Source: Plasmodiophora brassicae (lineage: Eukaryota > Endomyxa: Phytomyxea > Phytomyxea > Plasmodiophorida). From it: 64,000 nucleotides of DNA. The position numbers and the translations under genes are program-made. Shown one piece after another: positions 34,576-47,900 of this stretch (within the stretch, counting starts at the first letter, position 1; each line of letters starts with the position of its first letter). The stretch lies in assembly GCA_036867785.1 (NCBI GenBank), contig CP145425.1:620001-684000 (forward strand), written 5' to 3'. Under the pieces are notes generated by a model, which was not told the origin of the DNA, did no database searches, and worked only from the letters and a program-made list of their open reading frames with translations.

Positions 34576-35712
34576 TCAATAATCCCCATCCCATCCGTAC
34601 AGGTCCTGGTGTGGTACGCGCTCGATGTCGAATGCCTCCATATCCATTCGACGTCTATGGATGAAATTGGTGAGCCCGCATCCACAGCGAAACATGATTG
34701 AGAACTTGGGCTTCCTTAGGTCGAACCCTTTCATGAGTCTCTTCCATTTGCGTTTAACTCCTCCAATTCCCCACTCGACACGTACGCGATACCCGCCGTG
34801 CATCTTGTTGAATGCGCGGAGGACGTCATTGTCAATTCCCTCTAGCTCCAGATCACGGGCACGCCCCATGACAAACATCTCCATTCCAAGATATCCTGGG
34901 TCCCCGAGAAGGTACTCGAAGTATTGTTCATCATCATCATGTGTGAAGTGTTCACGCCAGTTCGTGGCAAGGTTTGACTGCCGGAGACAGTTCACATCGT
35001 GGAACGATCCAGGGTAGCCGGGGTCCACGTAGCGAATTAAGCCGAAGTGGTCGATGACAACGGTATTGTTCATGGCGTACATCTTCTTCCGGCCATTGAA
35101 CCAACGTCCGTGTTCTGGGTTGTTGTGAGGTCTGGGAATCCTGACCAGAGTTCCATCGATGTTCCCAATGCAGCCTGGCATTTCCGGTAACGTTCTACCC
35201 AGCATCTTCCGCTCGTGTTCGTCAGGCCAGTATATCTCCTGGTCCAGGATCGCCTCATTGATGCAGGTAGCAACGAATATTGCGTCGTCACAATGGGATG
35301 ACTTCGCCCAATTCCACTTCCCGCTGTCGTAGACAAAGTTGTTGTCGTGCTTGAAGTGTAGAATGAAACTGAGAAGCCGCTGTTCAGGACTGAGCTTGGG
35401 TGGTCGACCACCAGCACCTCGAATCTCGCCCGTACTACGAGCATAGAGCTCAATTACTGGACACACAAGCGAGCACAACTCCTCGAATTCGCTTGCGGTG
35501 AAGTTCGTTGTCGCCCTAAATAACGATGGCCGTCGTAGAAGATATGCGAGCTCATCGCGAACGCCAATGTCTGGGTCAACATACACCTGGTTATTAACGT
35601 TGTCGTCAAGTTCGTAGGGGTTGAAGAACTCATCCGTGTTGCCAATAGCCGCCATACAGCACCACGCCACCGCGTCAATCTCAAAGGAGTCATCGCTATC
35701 GTCAGAATGCAT
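34576..35712 (-). CDS. PIF/Harbinger DDE transposase (HARBI1-like)
   Basis: Nuclease-like DDE transposase that cuts and pastes the element. From ATG 35712 the single-exon frame encodes 378 aa without interruption. The N-terminal helical region contains GGRPPKLSPEQRLLSFILHF. The catalytic triad is visible: Asp in GCIGNIDGTLVRI, Asp in LLGDPGYLGMEM, Glu in RVEWGIGGVKRKW. The frame is open further upstream into the tandem duplication, but the ATG before the acidic stretch HSDDSDDSFEID is the better start. Length and motif spacing are typical of the family, so the gene may be functional. Confidence 0.92.
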   Translation of the reverse strand: MHSDDSDDSFEIDAVAWCCMAAIGNTDEFFNPYELDDNVNNQVYVDPDIGVRDELAYLLRRPSLFRATTNFTASEFEELCSLVCPVIELYARSTGEIRGAGGRPPKLSPEQRLLSFILHFKHDNNFVYDSGKWNWAKSSHCDDAIFVATCINEAILDQEIYWPDEHERKMLGRTLPEMPGCIGNIDGTLVRIPRPHNNPEHGRWFNGRKKMYAMNNTVVIDHFGLIRYVDPGYPGSFHDVNCLRQSNLATNWREHFTHDDDEQYFEYLLGDPGYLGMEMFVMGRARDLELEGIDNDVLRAFNKMHGGYRVRVEWGIGGVKRKWKRLMKGFDLRKPKFSIMFRCGCGLTNFIHRRRMDMEAFDIERVPHQDLYGWDGDY

Positions 35713-38700
35713 AGAGGTCGATAGACAGATCGAGATCCAAGACAGCCTTCTAAGAAGATTCTGGCGTAGCCGAGCAGGAGGCCCCAAGACAGCCTTCTAA
35801 GAAGATTCTGGCGTAGCCGCGCGCGCAGGAGGCCCTAACTGGTAGCCAGTCACACTCAGTTGATCAGGTTTGCGGATAATCGACAAAACTGAGTTTCAGC
35901 TGTAACTGGTAGCCAGAACTGTGAGAAACTGGTAGGCAAGTTTGCGGATAACTTTAATATGATCGATATTGTGCAGTGGTGATCGACCGTGAGGGTAACC
36001 GTCCGGACGCCGCGAGGATCAAGCCTCAAGCGATACGATTCTGCTTTACCACGCCGCAACTGACCTGCATCGCGTTGAATCACCTGTTCCTGAACAATGT
36101 CGACCTGCTGATCGATTCGCAGATCAAGAAGCTTCCAGCGAGTCATGGCCTGACGACCCAAGACATTGAGGCCAAAATCGCGAATGAGACCGTCGATGAT
36201 CTACAACGCGTAGTGCTGGAAGGCATACGTGTTCCGTACGAGTTGGATTCCGGCTGACGCGGAGGCAACATCATGCCTGGCCATATCGCTGTCCAGTTGA
36301 AAAAGGCCACGTTCCGTGACGTTCAGCAACGAGACGTCACCTCAGCAGAAGGCAAAGGCATCGGAACCATAACGCGCACGGTGCAAGTTCCAGTCACGAC
36401 CCTGGAAACCGAAGTTGGCAATTTGACGCTGTATCTTGTGACCTACTACGTGTGCGACGAGATTCCTGTGATCCTGTTCGGTGACAATCTGCTAACGACT
36501 CTCGGCATCAATCCGCGTCAGCAACTCGAGAACATCATCGCGTCAGGATGCACCGAGATGGATACGCTCCTAGGATGTGCCGCAGTCGATGTCGATTGTA
36601 TCGAGACCGTGAGGCGAATTGCCGCGAGAATGGCAACGTTGCGAGGAGATCACTACCCAGTACCAGAGTCGGACTCTATGGAACCATCGTCAAGTGAAGT
36701 TGACTTGGGACCGATCAATGCTCACGAGATCGAAGCTTCTTGTAACCGGATGGTACACCAAGCACGTCTCAATGGCATGTCTCGTCAAGGAGTTGCTAAG
36801 CTACGATTGATCTTGCGACGACATCTGAACGAATTCCGCACGCGTCTGGGTCAAGATAAGCCTGTCGATGTCGAACCGATGGTAACACAACTCAAGCAGG
36901 ACGCTACTCCGTACCGGTGCAAGCCTCGGTTCTACAATCCTAAGCAGAAGGTGTTCCTAGACGACATGATCAGTATGCTGAAGGAGAACGGTCTTGTCTA
37001 CATAAACATGAACTCGCGATGGGCAAGTCCAGTCCTAGTCGTCAAGAAACCGAAAGGCGATGGCTATCTTCAGCTTCATGACGGACGACGCTGTATCCAC
37101 GCCTACGAGGAGCATTCAAGGGGGAATGAAACTCCCGAATGGCAGCTATCTTCGACGACATGAAGGAGAATTTGCTCATCGGGATTGACGACATTCTCGG
37201 ATTCGCGACGTCGGAGGAAGACCTTCTTCATCAACTGACACGAGAGTTGGAGCGGTGTCGCGAGCGCAACCTGAAGCAGAATCCGAACAAGTGCACGTTG
37301 TTCGCTCGCGAGTTGAAGTGGTGCGGCAGGATATACTCGCGAGAAGGAGTTCGGCATGATCCAGAACGCATCGAGGCACTGACCAGCATGCCACGCCCGA
37401 AGACCGCTAACGACCTGCAGCAGTTTCTGTGGGCGGCCAACTGGATGCGTACCCACGTACCCGGCTACGCAAGTATAGTACGACCGCTGCAAGAGCTGCT
37501 TGACATTGCCAACGAGGAGCTCAAGCGCATTCGATCATCATCGCCATCATGTGTCTCGCTGGACGCACTGGGCTGGTCCGATCAGCACAGCAAGTCATTC
37601 GAGGACGTGCGCTTCGCTTTGATTCAACACGTTCAGCTGGCATTTCCGAAGGAGGATCATCAGACCTGTCTGTTCACGGACGCCAGTGATGCAGCATGGT
37701 CGGCGGTGGTTACGCAGATCCCGATGGAAGACGTCAACCTGCCTGTATGCGAACAACGACATGAACCTCTCGCATTCTACGGCAAGCGCTTCTCAGGTGC
37801 AGAGATCAGATGGCCCACGATCGAGAAGGAGGCAGCCGCGATCATCAACGCTACGCAGCGCGGTGATTTCCTACTGCAGACATCCCGGGAGTTCCTGCTC
37901 TACTGCGATCATCGCAATCTGACGTTCATCTTCGACCGGAACTCGGAGATCAAGAAGCATACGGCGCCGAAGCTAGAGCGATGGGCATTGCATCTACAAG
38001 GCTTCAGCCTCAAGATGAAGGAGATCGCTGGAACCGACAACGTATGGGCAGACCTTCTGACCCGATGGGGAGCTGGTCGCATCGCACTGTCATGTAGAGC
38101 AACGCGCATCATGCAAATGGACGATTTGCGGGTCACTCCTCGGCAACACCCTGAATTCAGCTGGCCGACTGAAAAGGAGATCCGCGATTCGCAAAGCTTC
38201 CTGTCACGAGAGGAAAAGATCGTGGACGGGGTGTACTTCGATGAAGCTGATCGTCTGTGGAAGAACGAGAGCAAAGCCGTCCTTATTCCTTGTAATCAAG
38301 ACTGCAAGAGTCTACGCCTTCGAATCCTGGTCATTAGCCATTGGGCAAGCGCTGGTCATCGTGCGTCGGAAGTAACCAAGCAGATGATCACGGAGCGCTT
38401 CTTCTGGACCAAGATCAATCAGGACATTGAAGCGATGTGTCAGCAATGCTTGCATTGCATCACGACACGCGGTGGTAAGAAAGTTCCTCGGCCGCTCGGT
38501 GAAGCATTACATGGTCATCAGCCGTTCGACGTACTCACGATGGACTATCTCTATGTGGAGCCTGTCAGGGGCGCGGACCACAAGTACAAGTATATCCTGC
38601 TCTTGAAGGACGACTTCAGTGGTTATGTTCGTCTGATTCCATCAGCTGAAGCGACAAGTCGTGTTGCTGCGGAAGCTCTGAATCAGTGGATTGCCGATTT

Positions 38701-39470
38701 CGCGACGCCCGAGTACTTGGTCACGGACGGTGGTTCACACTTCACTGCAGAAGTCATGGAGGAGCTTACCCGGCTACGAGATGTTCAGCATCACATCACA
38801 ACGGCATATTGTCCGTGGGCTAACGGCACGGTGGAACGCGCGAACCGCACTGTGCTTAACGTCATGCGATCAGTCCTGAACGAGGCCCAGATTAGCACGC
38901 ACAACTGGCCGTACTAATGTCCTGTTGTTCAGCATGTCATCAACCACACACCAAGTCGACGACTCAACGGCTACGCGCCATTCACGGTTATCACGGGACG
39001 TTCACCGGAAAGCCCGCTTGACCAGATCTGGGACCCAGTAGAAAGACAGTGTCGACGAGTACCACCGGAGGGATTCGCCAAATACGTGCAGATGTTGCAA
39101 GAGACTCTCGACGAGATCCACAAGGCCGTCGATGAAGCGAAGGCACAGCGACATGCTGCCAATGTTAAGCAACGACGACGACGACTCAAGAGTAGTCCCT
39201 ACGAATCGTTCATCGTTGGCGACTACGTGCTCAATGCCAAACCGGTACCAGGTCCTGCGCAGAAGCTGATAGCGCAGTGGCAGGGACCGTATCGAGTTGT
39301 CAAGCAAATCAGCGAGCAAGTGTATGAGTTGGAGAACCCACTATCTGAACGACGCTTCAACGCACACACGCAACGAATTCGACGATATGCAGACGCTGAC
39401 TTGAACATGACCGTCGATTTGAAGCGCCACCTCCAACACACTGACCAGCATTTGATTGTTGACGACCTAT

Positions 39471-39658
39471 TGAAACGACGAAATCAGAGTGAGATATTTT
39501 GATGGATATAGAGCGAAGATATTGGGTGTGTCGGGCAACGTCGTAGACGTGAGACGCGGTGCACGTTACATCATCGCGGGCGGCGCTGACACCAGCCTTG
39601 CGGAGTGCGTGGCAGCGTCGGTGTGCTGCACGAGTGTGCTGCTGGATATGGAGTTGGA
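39471..39658 (-). repeat. Copia 3' LTR
   Basis: About 97% like 44721-44910; next to a purine tract at 39659-39676 on the minus strand. Confidence 0.85.
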
Positions 39659-42600
39659 CCCGCCCCCTCCAGCAGCACACGTCCTGGGACTGGTGTCGGT
39701 GATGCCCGCCAGGATAAGGTTCGCATGAAACGAAGTGCTGAGAGCGGGCTTCGTCAGGTAATCGGCGGCCATCTCGGCGGACGGGCACTTATGAACCACA
39801 ACCAGACCGGCCTCGACAGCCTCGCGGGTGTAATGAAACTGCACCTCGATATCTTTCGTGCGACCGTACATCCGACGATATCCGGACCATGCCTTCGCGC
39901 CTTGGTTATCCTCGTACACGATCGTCGGACCGGGACGCGGGAAGCCTATCTCGTCCAGGAACGTTCGGATCCAGGCAAGCTGCCGGGTAACGGCGCACAA
40001 CGATTTAATCTCGGCCTGCGTTGATGATAAACTGACCTTAACGGCGCCTAGGTCCTGGCGTCGTGACTGCCAATGAACGGGGCCGCCGGCCATCAGAATG
40101 ACATGGCCGGAACGGGACCGGCGTGTATCCGGATCGGAGGCCCAGTCAGCATCGGCGTATGCGAGCAAGAGATCCTGCGGTTGACGCTCGTAACGAATGC
40201 CGCGCGTCGTCGTACCCGCGAGGTACTTCAGAACACGTTGGCCCGCGCGCCAGTGAGAGATGCCGGGGTTTGACGAGAACTGGGCCAGCACGTTCGTTAT
40301 GTACGCGATGTCGGGACGGCAGCGATGGGCGAGCCATGTCAGACATCCGATGAGCTTCAGGTATGGTTTGTTCGCCATTTCGTCCCGTTCGATGTCCGAT
40401 TGGGGACTCATCGACTTGGTCAGATGAACGCCGGGTTGATGCGGCGTGTCGACCGGATGACAATTGGACATGTTGAAGTCGTCGAGTACCTTCTCAATGT
40501 ACTCAGCTTGATCGAGTGTGATGGCGCCTGTGTCAGGGTCGCGTCGGATCCGCATGCCGAGTAATGTCGATGGTTCACCTTGATCAGTGATCTCGGCCAT
40601 GGCAGAGAGCTGGACGAGAAGCGATTCTGCGAACACGACGTCGTTGTACGCCAGCAGGCCGTCGTCGGTGTGCACAGACATGACCATGAACTTGCCATCA
40701 CGGTTGTACCCGAAGACGCACGGGTCCGTGATGATCGTTTCGAAACCGAGCGAGAACAGCATATCGCGGAGCGTCTTGTACCAACGTTCGGCGCCTTGTT
40801 TTGTACCATAAAGAGCCTTCTTGAGTTGACGAACTCGATACGGGACATGGTGGTCAGTAAAGCCGTCCGGCTGGCGGATGTAGACATCGTGGAGCATGTC
40901 GGCGTTCAGATATGCGGCTACCCAGTCGACCTGTCGAAGATGCAGGTTGTACTGAGCTGCGAGCGCTAGAATCACGAAGAACGCGGTGGCACGGGCGGTC
41001 GGCGCGAAGTTGTCGTCGAAGTCGATGCCGCGGCGCTGTCTGAACCCTTGAGCGCAGAGACGAGCGCTGAACTTACGGATGCCACCGTCGTCACTGAGCG
41101 AAGACTTTGAGAAGGACAATAATGAAGTGGATGTATTACGTACGGCGTGTGCGGCGGACGTTACAGTGGCGACGTAGTCGCCGACGGTGTAACGGTTGCC
41201 AACGCCGGCGGGCACGGAGTCGCGGAGTGCGTGACGGCGTTCACGTGCTGCAGGCATGTGCTGCAGGTCGTAGTGGATACGTTGTTCGACAGACTTGACC
41301 CGGAACACCCACTTGGCGCCAACAGCGATCTTACCTTTCGGCAGGTCGATGAGCGGGCCGAACGTGTCCTTGGAGTCCAGCGTTGCCATCTGGGTGAGGG
41401 CAGCGTCCCACCAGTGGCCGGCGAACGACGATGAGAGGGCCTCGGCCATCGTATTAGGAACAGGAACATTGATCGCTTTCAGACTCGAGAGATCGGGTCA
41501 TGGTAGAGCTGCTGGGTCGATTGGCGCCTGTATCTTAACGCGGCAGGCGGAGACAATGCCACCACGAGCGGCCGGTCGATGGGATCGGATGGCCTCGCGG
41601 ATGAGCCGGTGTTCTTCGACCTGTCGCCAGTGGTGAATCTGGCGGCGCGATGGGCGTGGCGGACGTTGAATGGGGGCTGTCAGCACTGGGTGCTAGAACC
41701 AGGCGTCCACCGTTGACGCCCACCGGGTGGAGGACCGGTTTGCCTTCGCGGGACCCTTCCACCATTCGCCCGGTGGTTGACGGTGACGTGTAGATCGACG
41801 AGGATGCGGCATGTCCAGAACATCGTCGTCGGCGACGACATCAGCCGCAATATCCATGTCAGCAGGAGAGTCATCACCATCGTTGGCGGCATCAGCCGCA
41901 ATATCCATGTCAGCAGGAGAATCAGCACCAGCGTCGTTGCCGGCCTCCTGATGGTCCTTAACGTCGGCAGCAACGATGCTGGATGCGCGGTTGCCGTCGT
42001 GGTTATCAGCGTCGACAGCAGCGTCGTTACCAGAATGACCGACGTTGCCGGCGAGATCAGGCAGGGGAGCATGATGGGTATGCGCAGATGGTTGAAGACG
42101 ATCAGATGACGGAGACGACACGACATTGGATGACACCGGAACGGGGGATGCTGATGGTAGCGGTGGGATAACGGCGTCGGCAGCAGCGGGTGATGATGTA
42201 AGAACGGCAACGGTGGACGGGGAACTGGCGGTGAGTACGGGCGCGGCCTGTGAAGACTCGAGACCAGAGTTCGACCGCCCGAAGCCGAAGGTGAACGACG
42301 TTTCCAGGAATTCGGCCGTCGTGCTCTCGAATGTGTCACCTCGTTCGACGTCATAGAAGCGCCATGCCTTCATCCCTGGCGTAAAGCCGATGAATACAGC
42401 GCGAACGCGACGATGATCCAGCTTGGTCGTCTTCTTCGAAGAGGGGTGAGGGCGCATGGCGTACGCGTCGCAGCCGTAGACGCGCAGGGAAGAGACATCA
42501 GGTTTAGCGAAGCGAGCCGCCTGGAACGATGAGCGACGCCCCGGAAGGACGGATCGAGGATGGACATTGTAGAGGACGGCAGAATACGAGAGTGACCAGG

Positions 42601-44720
42601 GCCAGGTGAAATCGGGCATACGCGCGTGACACCGGATAGCGCCTTCGATACAGCACAGGCTGTAGTTGACAATTTCGGCTCGGCCGTTCTGCTCGGGCGT
42701 ATACGGAACCGACTTGCGATGAAGGATGCCGGACTCATTGTAGAACGTAACGCATACCTTGGAATTAAACTCGCCCCCGCCGTCTGTTTGGAAGTCGGAA
42801 ATGCCACGTCCCTCCTGGTTGCGGAACGTGCTTCGTAGTGCTTGATGACATCGAGGGCGTCCGATTTCCTCGACGGAGCAGGTAGACGGTCAGGTAGCTC
42901 GTTGAATCATCCAGCATGGTCTGGTAATACTCGAAACCGCCAATACCGACGACAGGCCACCGCCCGGAGAGGTCACTATGGACGAGATCGCCAACGTGAC
43001 GTGCTCGCGACGTACTGGGAGGGAATGATGAGCGCTTGCCTTTGGTGAGAAGACAGGCCTCGCATGGACATCGATCCTGAAGCTTGGGAATGGGCTGATC
43101 GAAGGCCATTCCCCGACAGCGGCGCTGCAGGAGACGCAGATTGACGTAGCCGAGAGGTCCAACGCGCGCGTGCCAAAGGGCGGGCGATGCGGAGGCGACT
43201 GTGGCGGCGCGGCAGGACACGCTGGGCGCACCCGATGAATAAATTTCAGTTGACGATGGGGCAGCGGGAGCACGCAGGGCGATCCTGTAGAGATTATCGG
43301 CTCCTCGCGTGCTGACCGCTAGCGGGGTCCCGACAGGGGACGTCCAGTTGTCCTTGGAATAGATGGTCGCGTTGGGCCCATCGAAGACGATCTTGTGCCC
43401 GGATCGGGTGAGCTGTCCAACGGAGACGAGCGCTTGGCCGAGTCGTGGGACGTGCAGCGAATCGATAGGCGCCATCTGGGACTGATCAGCGCCCAATGAC
43501 GTCACGCCACGTCCGGAAGTGGTCGTACGAGACAGGTCTGCAAGTTCAACAGTCGGTCCGGCGACATGTCGGTAAGCGCCGAGATGCTCGCGCAGGGGCG
43601 TCATTGTGGTGGAACATCCAGAATCGAGCAGGCCGACGGAACTGTTGTCTACGGCGGGGTGACGGGCAGACATGGCGCGAACCGGGACGTACTGATCAGG
43701 TTGCGACGATGTATTCGATGTCGTCCGCCACAACGAGCGCTGTAGGAAACAGTTGCCATTCGTGTACGGCTTCCTCGAGGTCGTATGTAGGACGCACAGT
43801 CCATCGCGTTCGGGAGCCTTGATCGGGTGTGCGGTGGCGCTTGCACGGTTCGCCGTTGCGAACGATATCTCCCGGTCAGCATGAGCCTCTTGAATGCGCT
43901 GCTCTTCTGATGTGAGCGTGGACACGACCTCAGTGACAGTAGGCCGCGGTTCGAGTCCACGACTGTGCAGGTTGGATGCGGCCGTGTCCAATTCTGATGA
44001 GGCGTTGCCAGCCATCAGGACAGCCAGGAAGGAATCCGTCATGTGAAGCATGTCGTTCGGGACTGTTGTACGGAAACGTTGGGCAGCGGCTTGCAGACGG
44101 GCCGCGTACAAGGCGACCGATTCACCGGCTTGCTGTCGAACACTGAACAAATCTTTAGAAGCACGAATGACAGACGAAAACGTGCAGGGTCGCAGCATGC
44201 GGAAGAGAGCGCGCCAGCATTGCGCCGATGTACCGGCGTACAGCAAGTTGTAGCCGATCAGAACGGTCTTGTCGACCATCTGAAACAAGAGTATCTCCCG
44301 AGCAGTTGCCTCCAGATCCGCGTCCACATTGTCGGGGATACTCGGAGTCGGCGATCCGTCCAGGTCGATGCCGACAATTCCAGCGAATCCACGGTTGGTA
44401 AACCAAGACGCGGCGGCGGGCGCCCAAGCGGCAAACGATTCGTGCTTGCCGTCGAACCGAGGCGGAGGCACGCGATCTGTACCTGGACGCACTACGCCGT
44501 CCACAATGGTTGGGCGAGGCTGCGTCGTCGGCGTCGTGGCGATGCAGGAGTACGATGCGGTTTGCTGTCGCAGGAATGCGATGCGCGCGATCTTCTCCTG
44601 TCGCTCGGCCTCAGCGAGCTGCGCGTCGAGATCTTGGACATCTGACTCCGCCGTTCGGCCGCGATCGCCATGACGTTGGACGCGAGCGAGACGCCCAGAG
44701 CGCGGTTACGACTGTTAATC

Positions 44721-44910
44721 TGAAACGACGAAATCAGAGTGAGATTTATTGATGGATATAGAGCGAAGATATTGGGTGTGACGGGCAACGTCGTAGACGT
44801 GAGACGCGCTGCACGTTACATCATCGCGGGCGGCGCTGACACCAGACTTTCGGAGTGCGTGGCAGCGTCGGTGTGCTGCACGAGTGTGCTGCTGGATATG
44901 GAGTTCGACA
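44721..44910 (-). repeat. Copia 5' LTR
   Basis: Reads TGTCGAACTCC...CGTTTCA on the minus strand. Confidence 0.85.
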
Positions 44911-47900
44911 ACCACTGAGGTCTGCTCGAAGGGCCTTGCCGTTCCGATCATGAAACTGCACGGCGAACACGGGACATTGACGCTGTACAACATGCGATTC
45001 TACATCTCGACGATGATTGCGAAGACGCTGCTCGGAAACCCGATTCTCACGGCTATGGGAATTGATCCCAAACAGCAGTTGGAGTCGCTGATGTTAACGA
45101 ACGTTGGGGTCATGCAGTTCGATGCTGACTCGCTCGAGACGGTGGAGAGGGTGACGGCCAAGATGATCGAACTGAGCGCCAACCACGGATGCAACCCCTA
45201 CGCGAACGGCGAAGGCGAGCCGACGCGCAGTGAGATCGATCTCGGAAAGGTTGATCCGTCTGGTATCAGCAAGGCTGTCAACGACATGATCAAGCAGGCT
45301 AAGAAGAATGGCATTTCGAGGCAAGGCTTGAGGCGACTGCGGAAGTTCTTGAACAAGCACATGAACGAATTCCGTACGACGCTGGGGTCTGACCCACCTG
45401 TGGACGTGGAACCATTGAGGACGGACCTGAAGGACGGTGCCACACCATATCGGTGCAAGCCGCGCATGTACAATCCGAAGCAAAAGGAGTTCTTGACGGA
45501 CATGATACGGATGCTGAAGGACAACGGCCTGATCTTTGCGAACATGAAACTCGAAGTGGGCCAGTCCTGTCCTGATCGTCAAGAAGCCACACAGGGACGG
45601 CTACCGACTATGCGTCGACCTTCGACAGGTGAACCTGCGATCTGAGCCAACTGTCTGGCCCATGCCGAACATCGAGGCGGGCGCCCGCAAACTCGAAGGT
45701 ATGTCGTGTTTCTTCAGCTTGGATGCCTTCAAGGGATTCTGGTTGATGCCTCTGGACAAATCTTGTCAAGAGATGTTTTCGTTCATGACAGACGATTCGG
45801 TTTGGACACCTACACGAAGCATCCAGGGCGGACTGAACACGGTCCCGCAATTCCAAGCAAGGATGGTGAACATCTTCGACGACCTGATGGATCGAATGAT
45901 GGTCTGGATTGATGATCTGCTGGGATTCGCGAAGACGGAGGCCGAGCTTCTGGAACTGCTGGCCAACGTATTCGAACGGGCACGCGAAGTCGGACTGAAG
46001 TTCAACCCTACGAAATGCACGATCTTCGCCAGGGAGCTGGTCTGGTGCGGGAAGATCTACTCTGGCAACGGCATTCGACATGACCCGGAACGGATAGCAG
46101 CTCTGACAAGCATGCCGGAGCCGAAGACGGTTAAAGACCTGCAGCAACTGATGTGGGCGGTGGGATGGATGCGCACGAGCATCCCGGATTACCCGTACAT
46201 CATCGAGCCACTACAGGAGGTCGTTGACCGGGCGAATGAGGAGCTGAAACGAACGAAGTCTAGTTCTTATGCCTCATTGACGGTGGACGCGATGGGCTGG
46301 TCTGAACGACAACGAGAAGGATTCGAGAAGCTGCGGGCGGTGCTGGTCGAACACGTGCAACTGGCCTACCCCAAGAAGGATTTCCAGACCTGCCTCTTCA
46401 CGGACGCAAGCGAATTCGCATGGTCAGCGGTCGTGACTCAGATTCCAATGGAGGACATCGTATTGCCGATCAGTGAGCAACGACATGAACCGCTGGCGTT
46501 CTACGGGAAACGCTTCGACAACACGCAGCTACGGTGGCCTATCATCGAGAAAGAGGCAGCGGCGATCGTCCCGGCGACTACGCGAGGCGATTTCTTGCTG
46601 CAAACCGGACGTGAGTTCCTGCTCTACTGCGATCATCGGAATCTACGATACATCTTCAACAACGACATGGAGATGAAGAAGCACACAGCCGCAAAGCTGG
46701 AGCGGTGGTCCGTTCATCTGCAGGATTCCGGTACAAAATGGTGGACATCAGCGGGGAGGACAATGCGTGGGCAGATCTACTGACGCGATGGGGCGCGGGT
46801 CGAATCGCGCTTACGTGTCGGGCAACTCGAGTCATGTCCATGGAAGCCCTGCGAGTAACCCCCATGGCGCACGACGGATTCGAATGGCCTCGTGAAGCCG
46901 ACATACGACAATCCCAGAAGCTGCTGACCGACGACGAGAAGGCAGCATTCAAGGCGCAATGGGATGATCGCGACAAACTGTCTCTGGACAGGTGTTAATT
47001 CCAAGCCATGATGACGCAGAGACGTTACGACTACGGATCCTGGTCGTGGCACACTGCGGCAGCGCTATGCATCGTGGAGGAACAACCACCAAAGAAGCGG
47101 TTATGAGACGATTCCGCTGGGCTGGAGTGGAGGAGCACGTGCAACAAATGTGCTATCAGTGCCTGCACTGCGTCACCACTCGAGGAGGAGAACGGGCTCC
47201 GCGGCCTCTGGGTCAGGCTGTTCACGGTCACGAAAGGTTTCAGGTGCTGCATATGGACTACATGTACGCCGAGCCGGTTCGCGGAGCGGACCACGACTAC
47301 AAGTATATATTGCTGCTCAAGGACGACTTCTCGGGACTCGTCCGCCTGATTCCTTGCACGAACGCGACGGCCCGGACTGCAGCTGATTCCCTGATGGCGT
47401 GGATCGCTGACTTCGGGACGCCAGAGATCCTGGTTACCGATGACGGTTCACATTTCACCGCTGAGGTGATGGAGGATTTGAGTCGGCTACGTCACGTTGC
47501 GCATCACATCACGTTGGCGTACTGTCCATGGTCGAATGGAACGGTCGAACGGGCGAATGGAACGGTCGTGGAGATGCTGAGGAGCCTACTGAATGAGAAC
47601 CTGATCGACACCCACAACTGGCCGTACGCATGTCAGCTGGTGCAGCATGCCATGAACCATGCGCCTTCAAGGCGTCACGGAGGTCATGCACCGGTGACGG
47701 CGGCGTTTGGCATCCTCTAGACCTGATCTGGGACTTGAAGGCTAGCGATTGGCGACCTGTGAATCCTGCGACTATTACTCAACACATCGAGAAGATGAAG
47801 GACGATTTCGACAACATACACAAGGATGTCGAGATGGGCAAAGAGAAGCGGCATCCAGCCAATGTCCAGCAGCGCAACAGGCAGCTACGTCCTGGAGACG

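Larger units (their letters stand above)
33587..35956. mobile_element. PIF/Harbinger transposon with two convergent genes
   Basis: Inserted in the Gag region of Gypsy-2A. The ends carry inverted sequences GAGTTATCCGTAAAC and, inverted, TAAAGTTATCCGCAAAC, with AACTGG-containing subterminal repeats on the right. The 3-bp ATA at 33584-33586 and 35957-35959 is the likely target duplication: without it the flanks line up base for base with Gypsy-2B. It contains a transposase (-) and a Myb-like protein (+), the usual Harbinger pair. A ~45-bp tandem duplication lies at 35736-35825. Confidence 0.85.
33212..39470 (+). mobile_element. Gypsy-2A: Ty3/gypsy element, broken, split by a Harbinger transposon
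   Basis: 5' LTR at 33212-33400 (TGTAGAGCGG...), then the leader and Gag start to 33586, the Harbinger insert, and the rest of Gag-Pol from 35957 to 39470. Recognisable parts: protease region, RT, RNase H, integrase and the post-integrase region. Closely similar to Gypsy-2B at 54289-59617. It is broken at several places and its 3' end, including the 3' LTR, is missing where the Copia element abuts. Confidence 0.85.
39471..44910 (-). mobile_element. Copia-type LTR retrotransposon, broken
   Basis: LTRs of ~185-190 bp at 39471-39658 and 44721-44910 differ at roughly six sites (~3%), so it is older than Gypsy-1, -3a and -4. On the minus strand: Gag (~44504-43700); protease (LLDSGCSTTMTP); integrase; then RT (RQVDWVAAYLNADMLHDVYI, then HTDDGLLAYND) and RNase H (ADADWASDPDTRRSRSGH) in 41449-39566, the order Gag-PR-IN-RT-RH of Copia. 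A purine tract lies next to the 3' LTR. A few breaks are present. The flanks differ (Gypsy-2A left, Gypsy-1 right) and no target duplication is seen. Confidence 0.88.
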
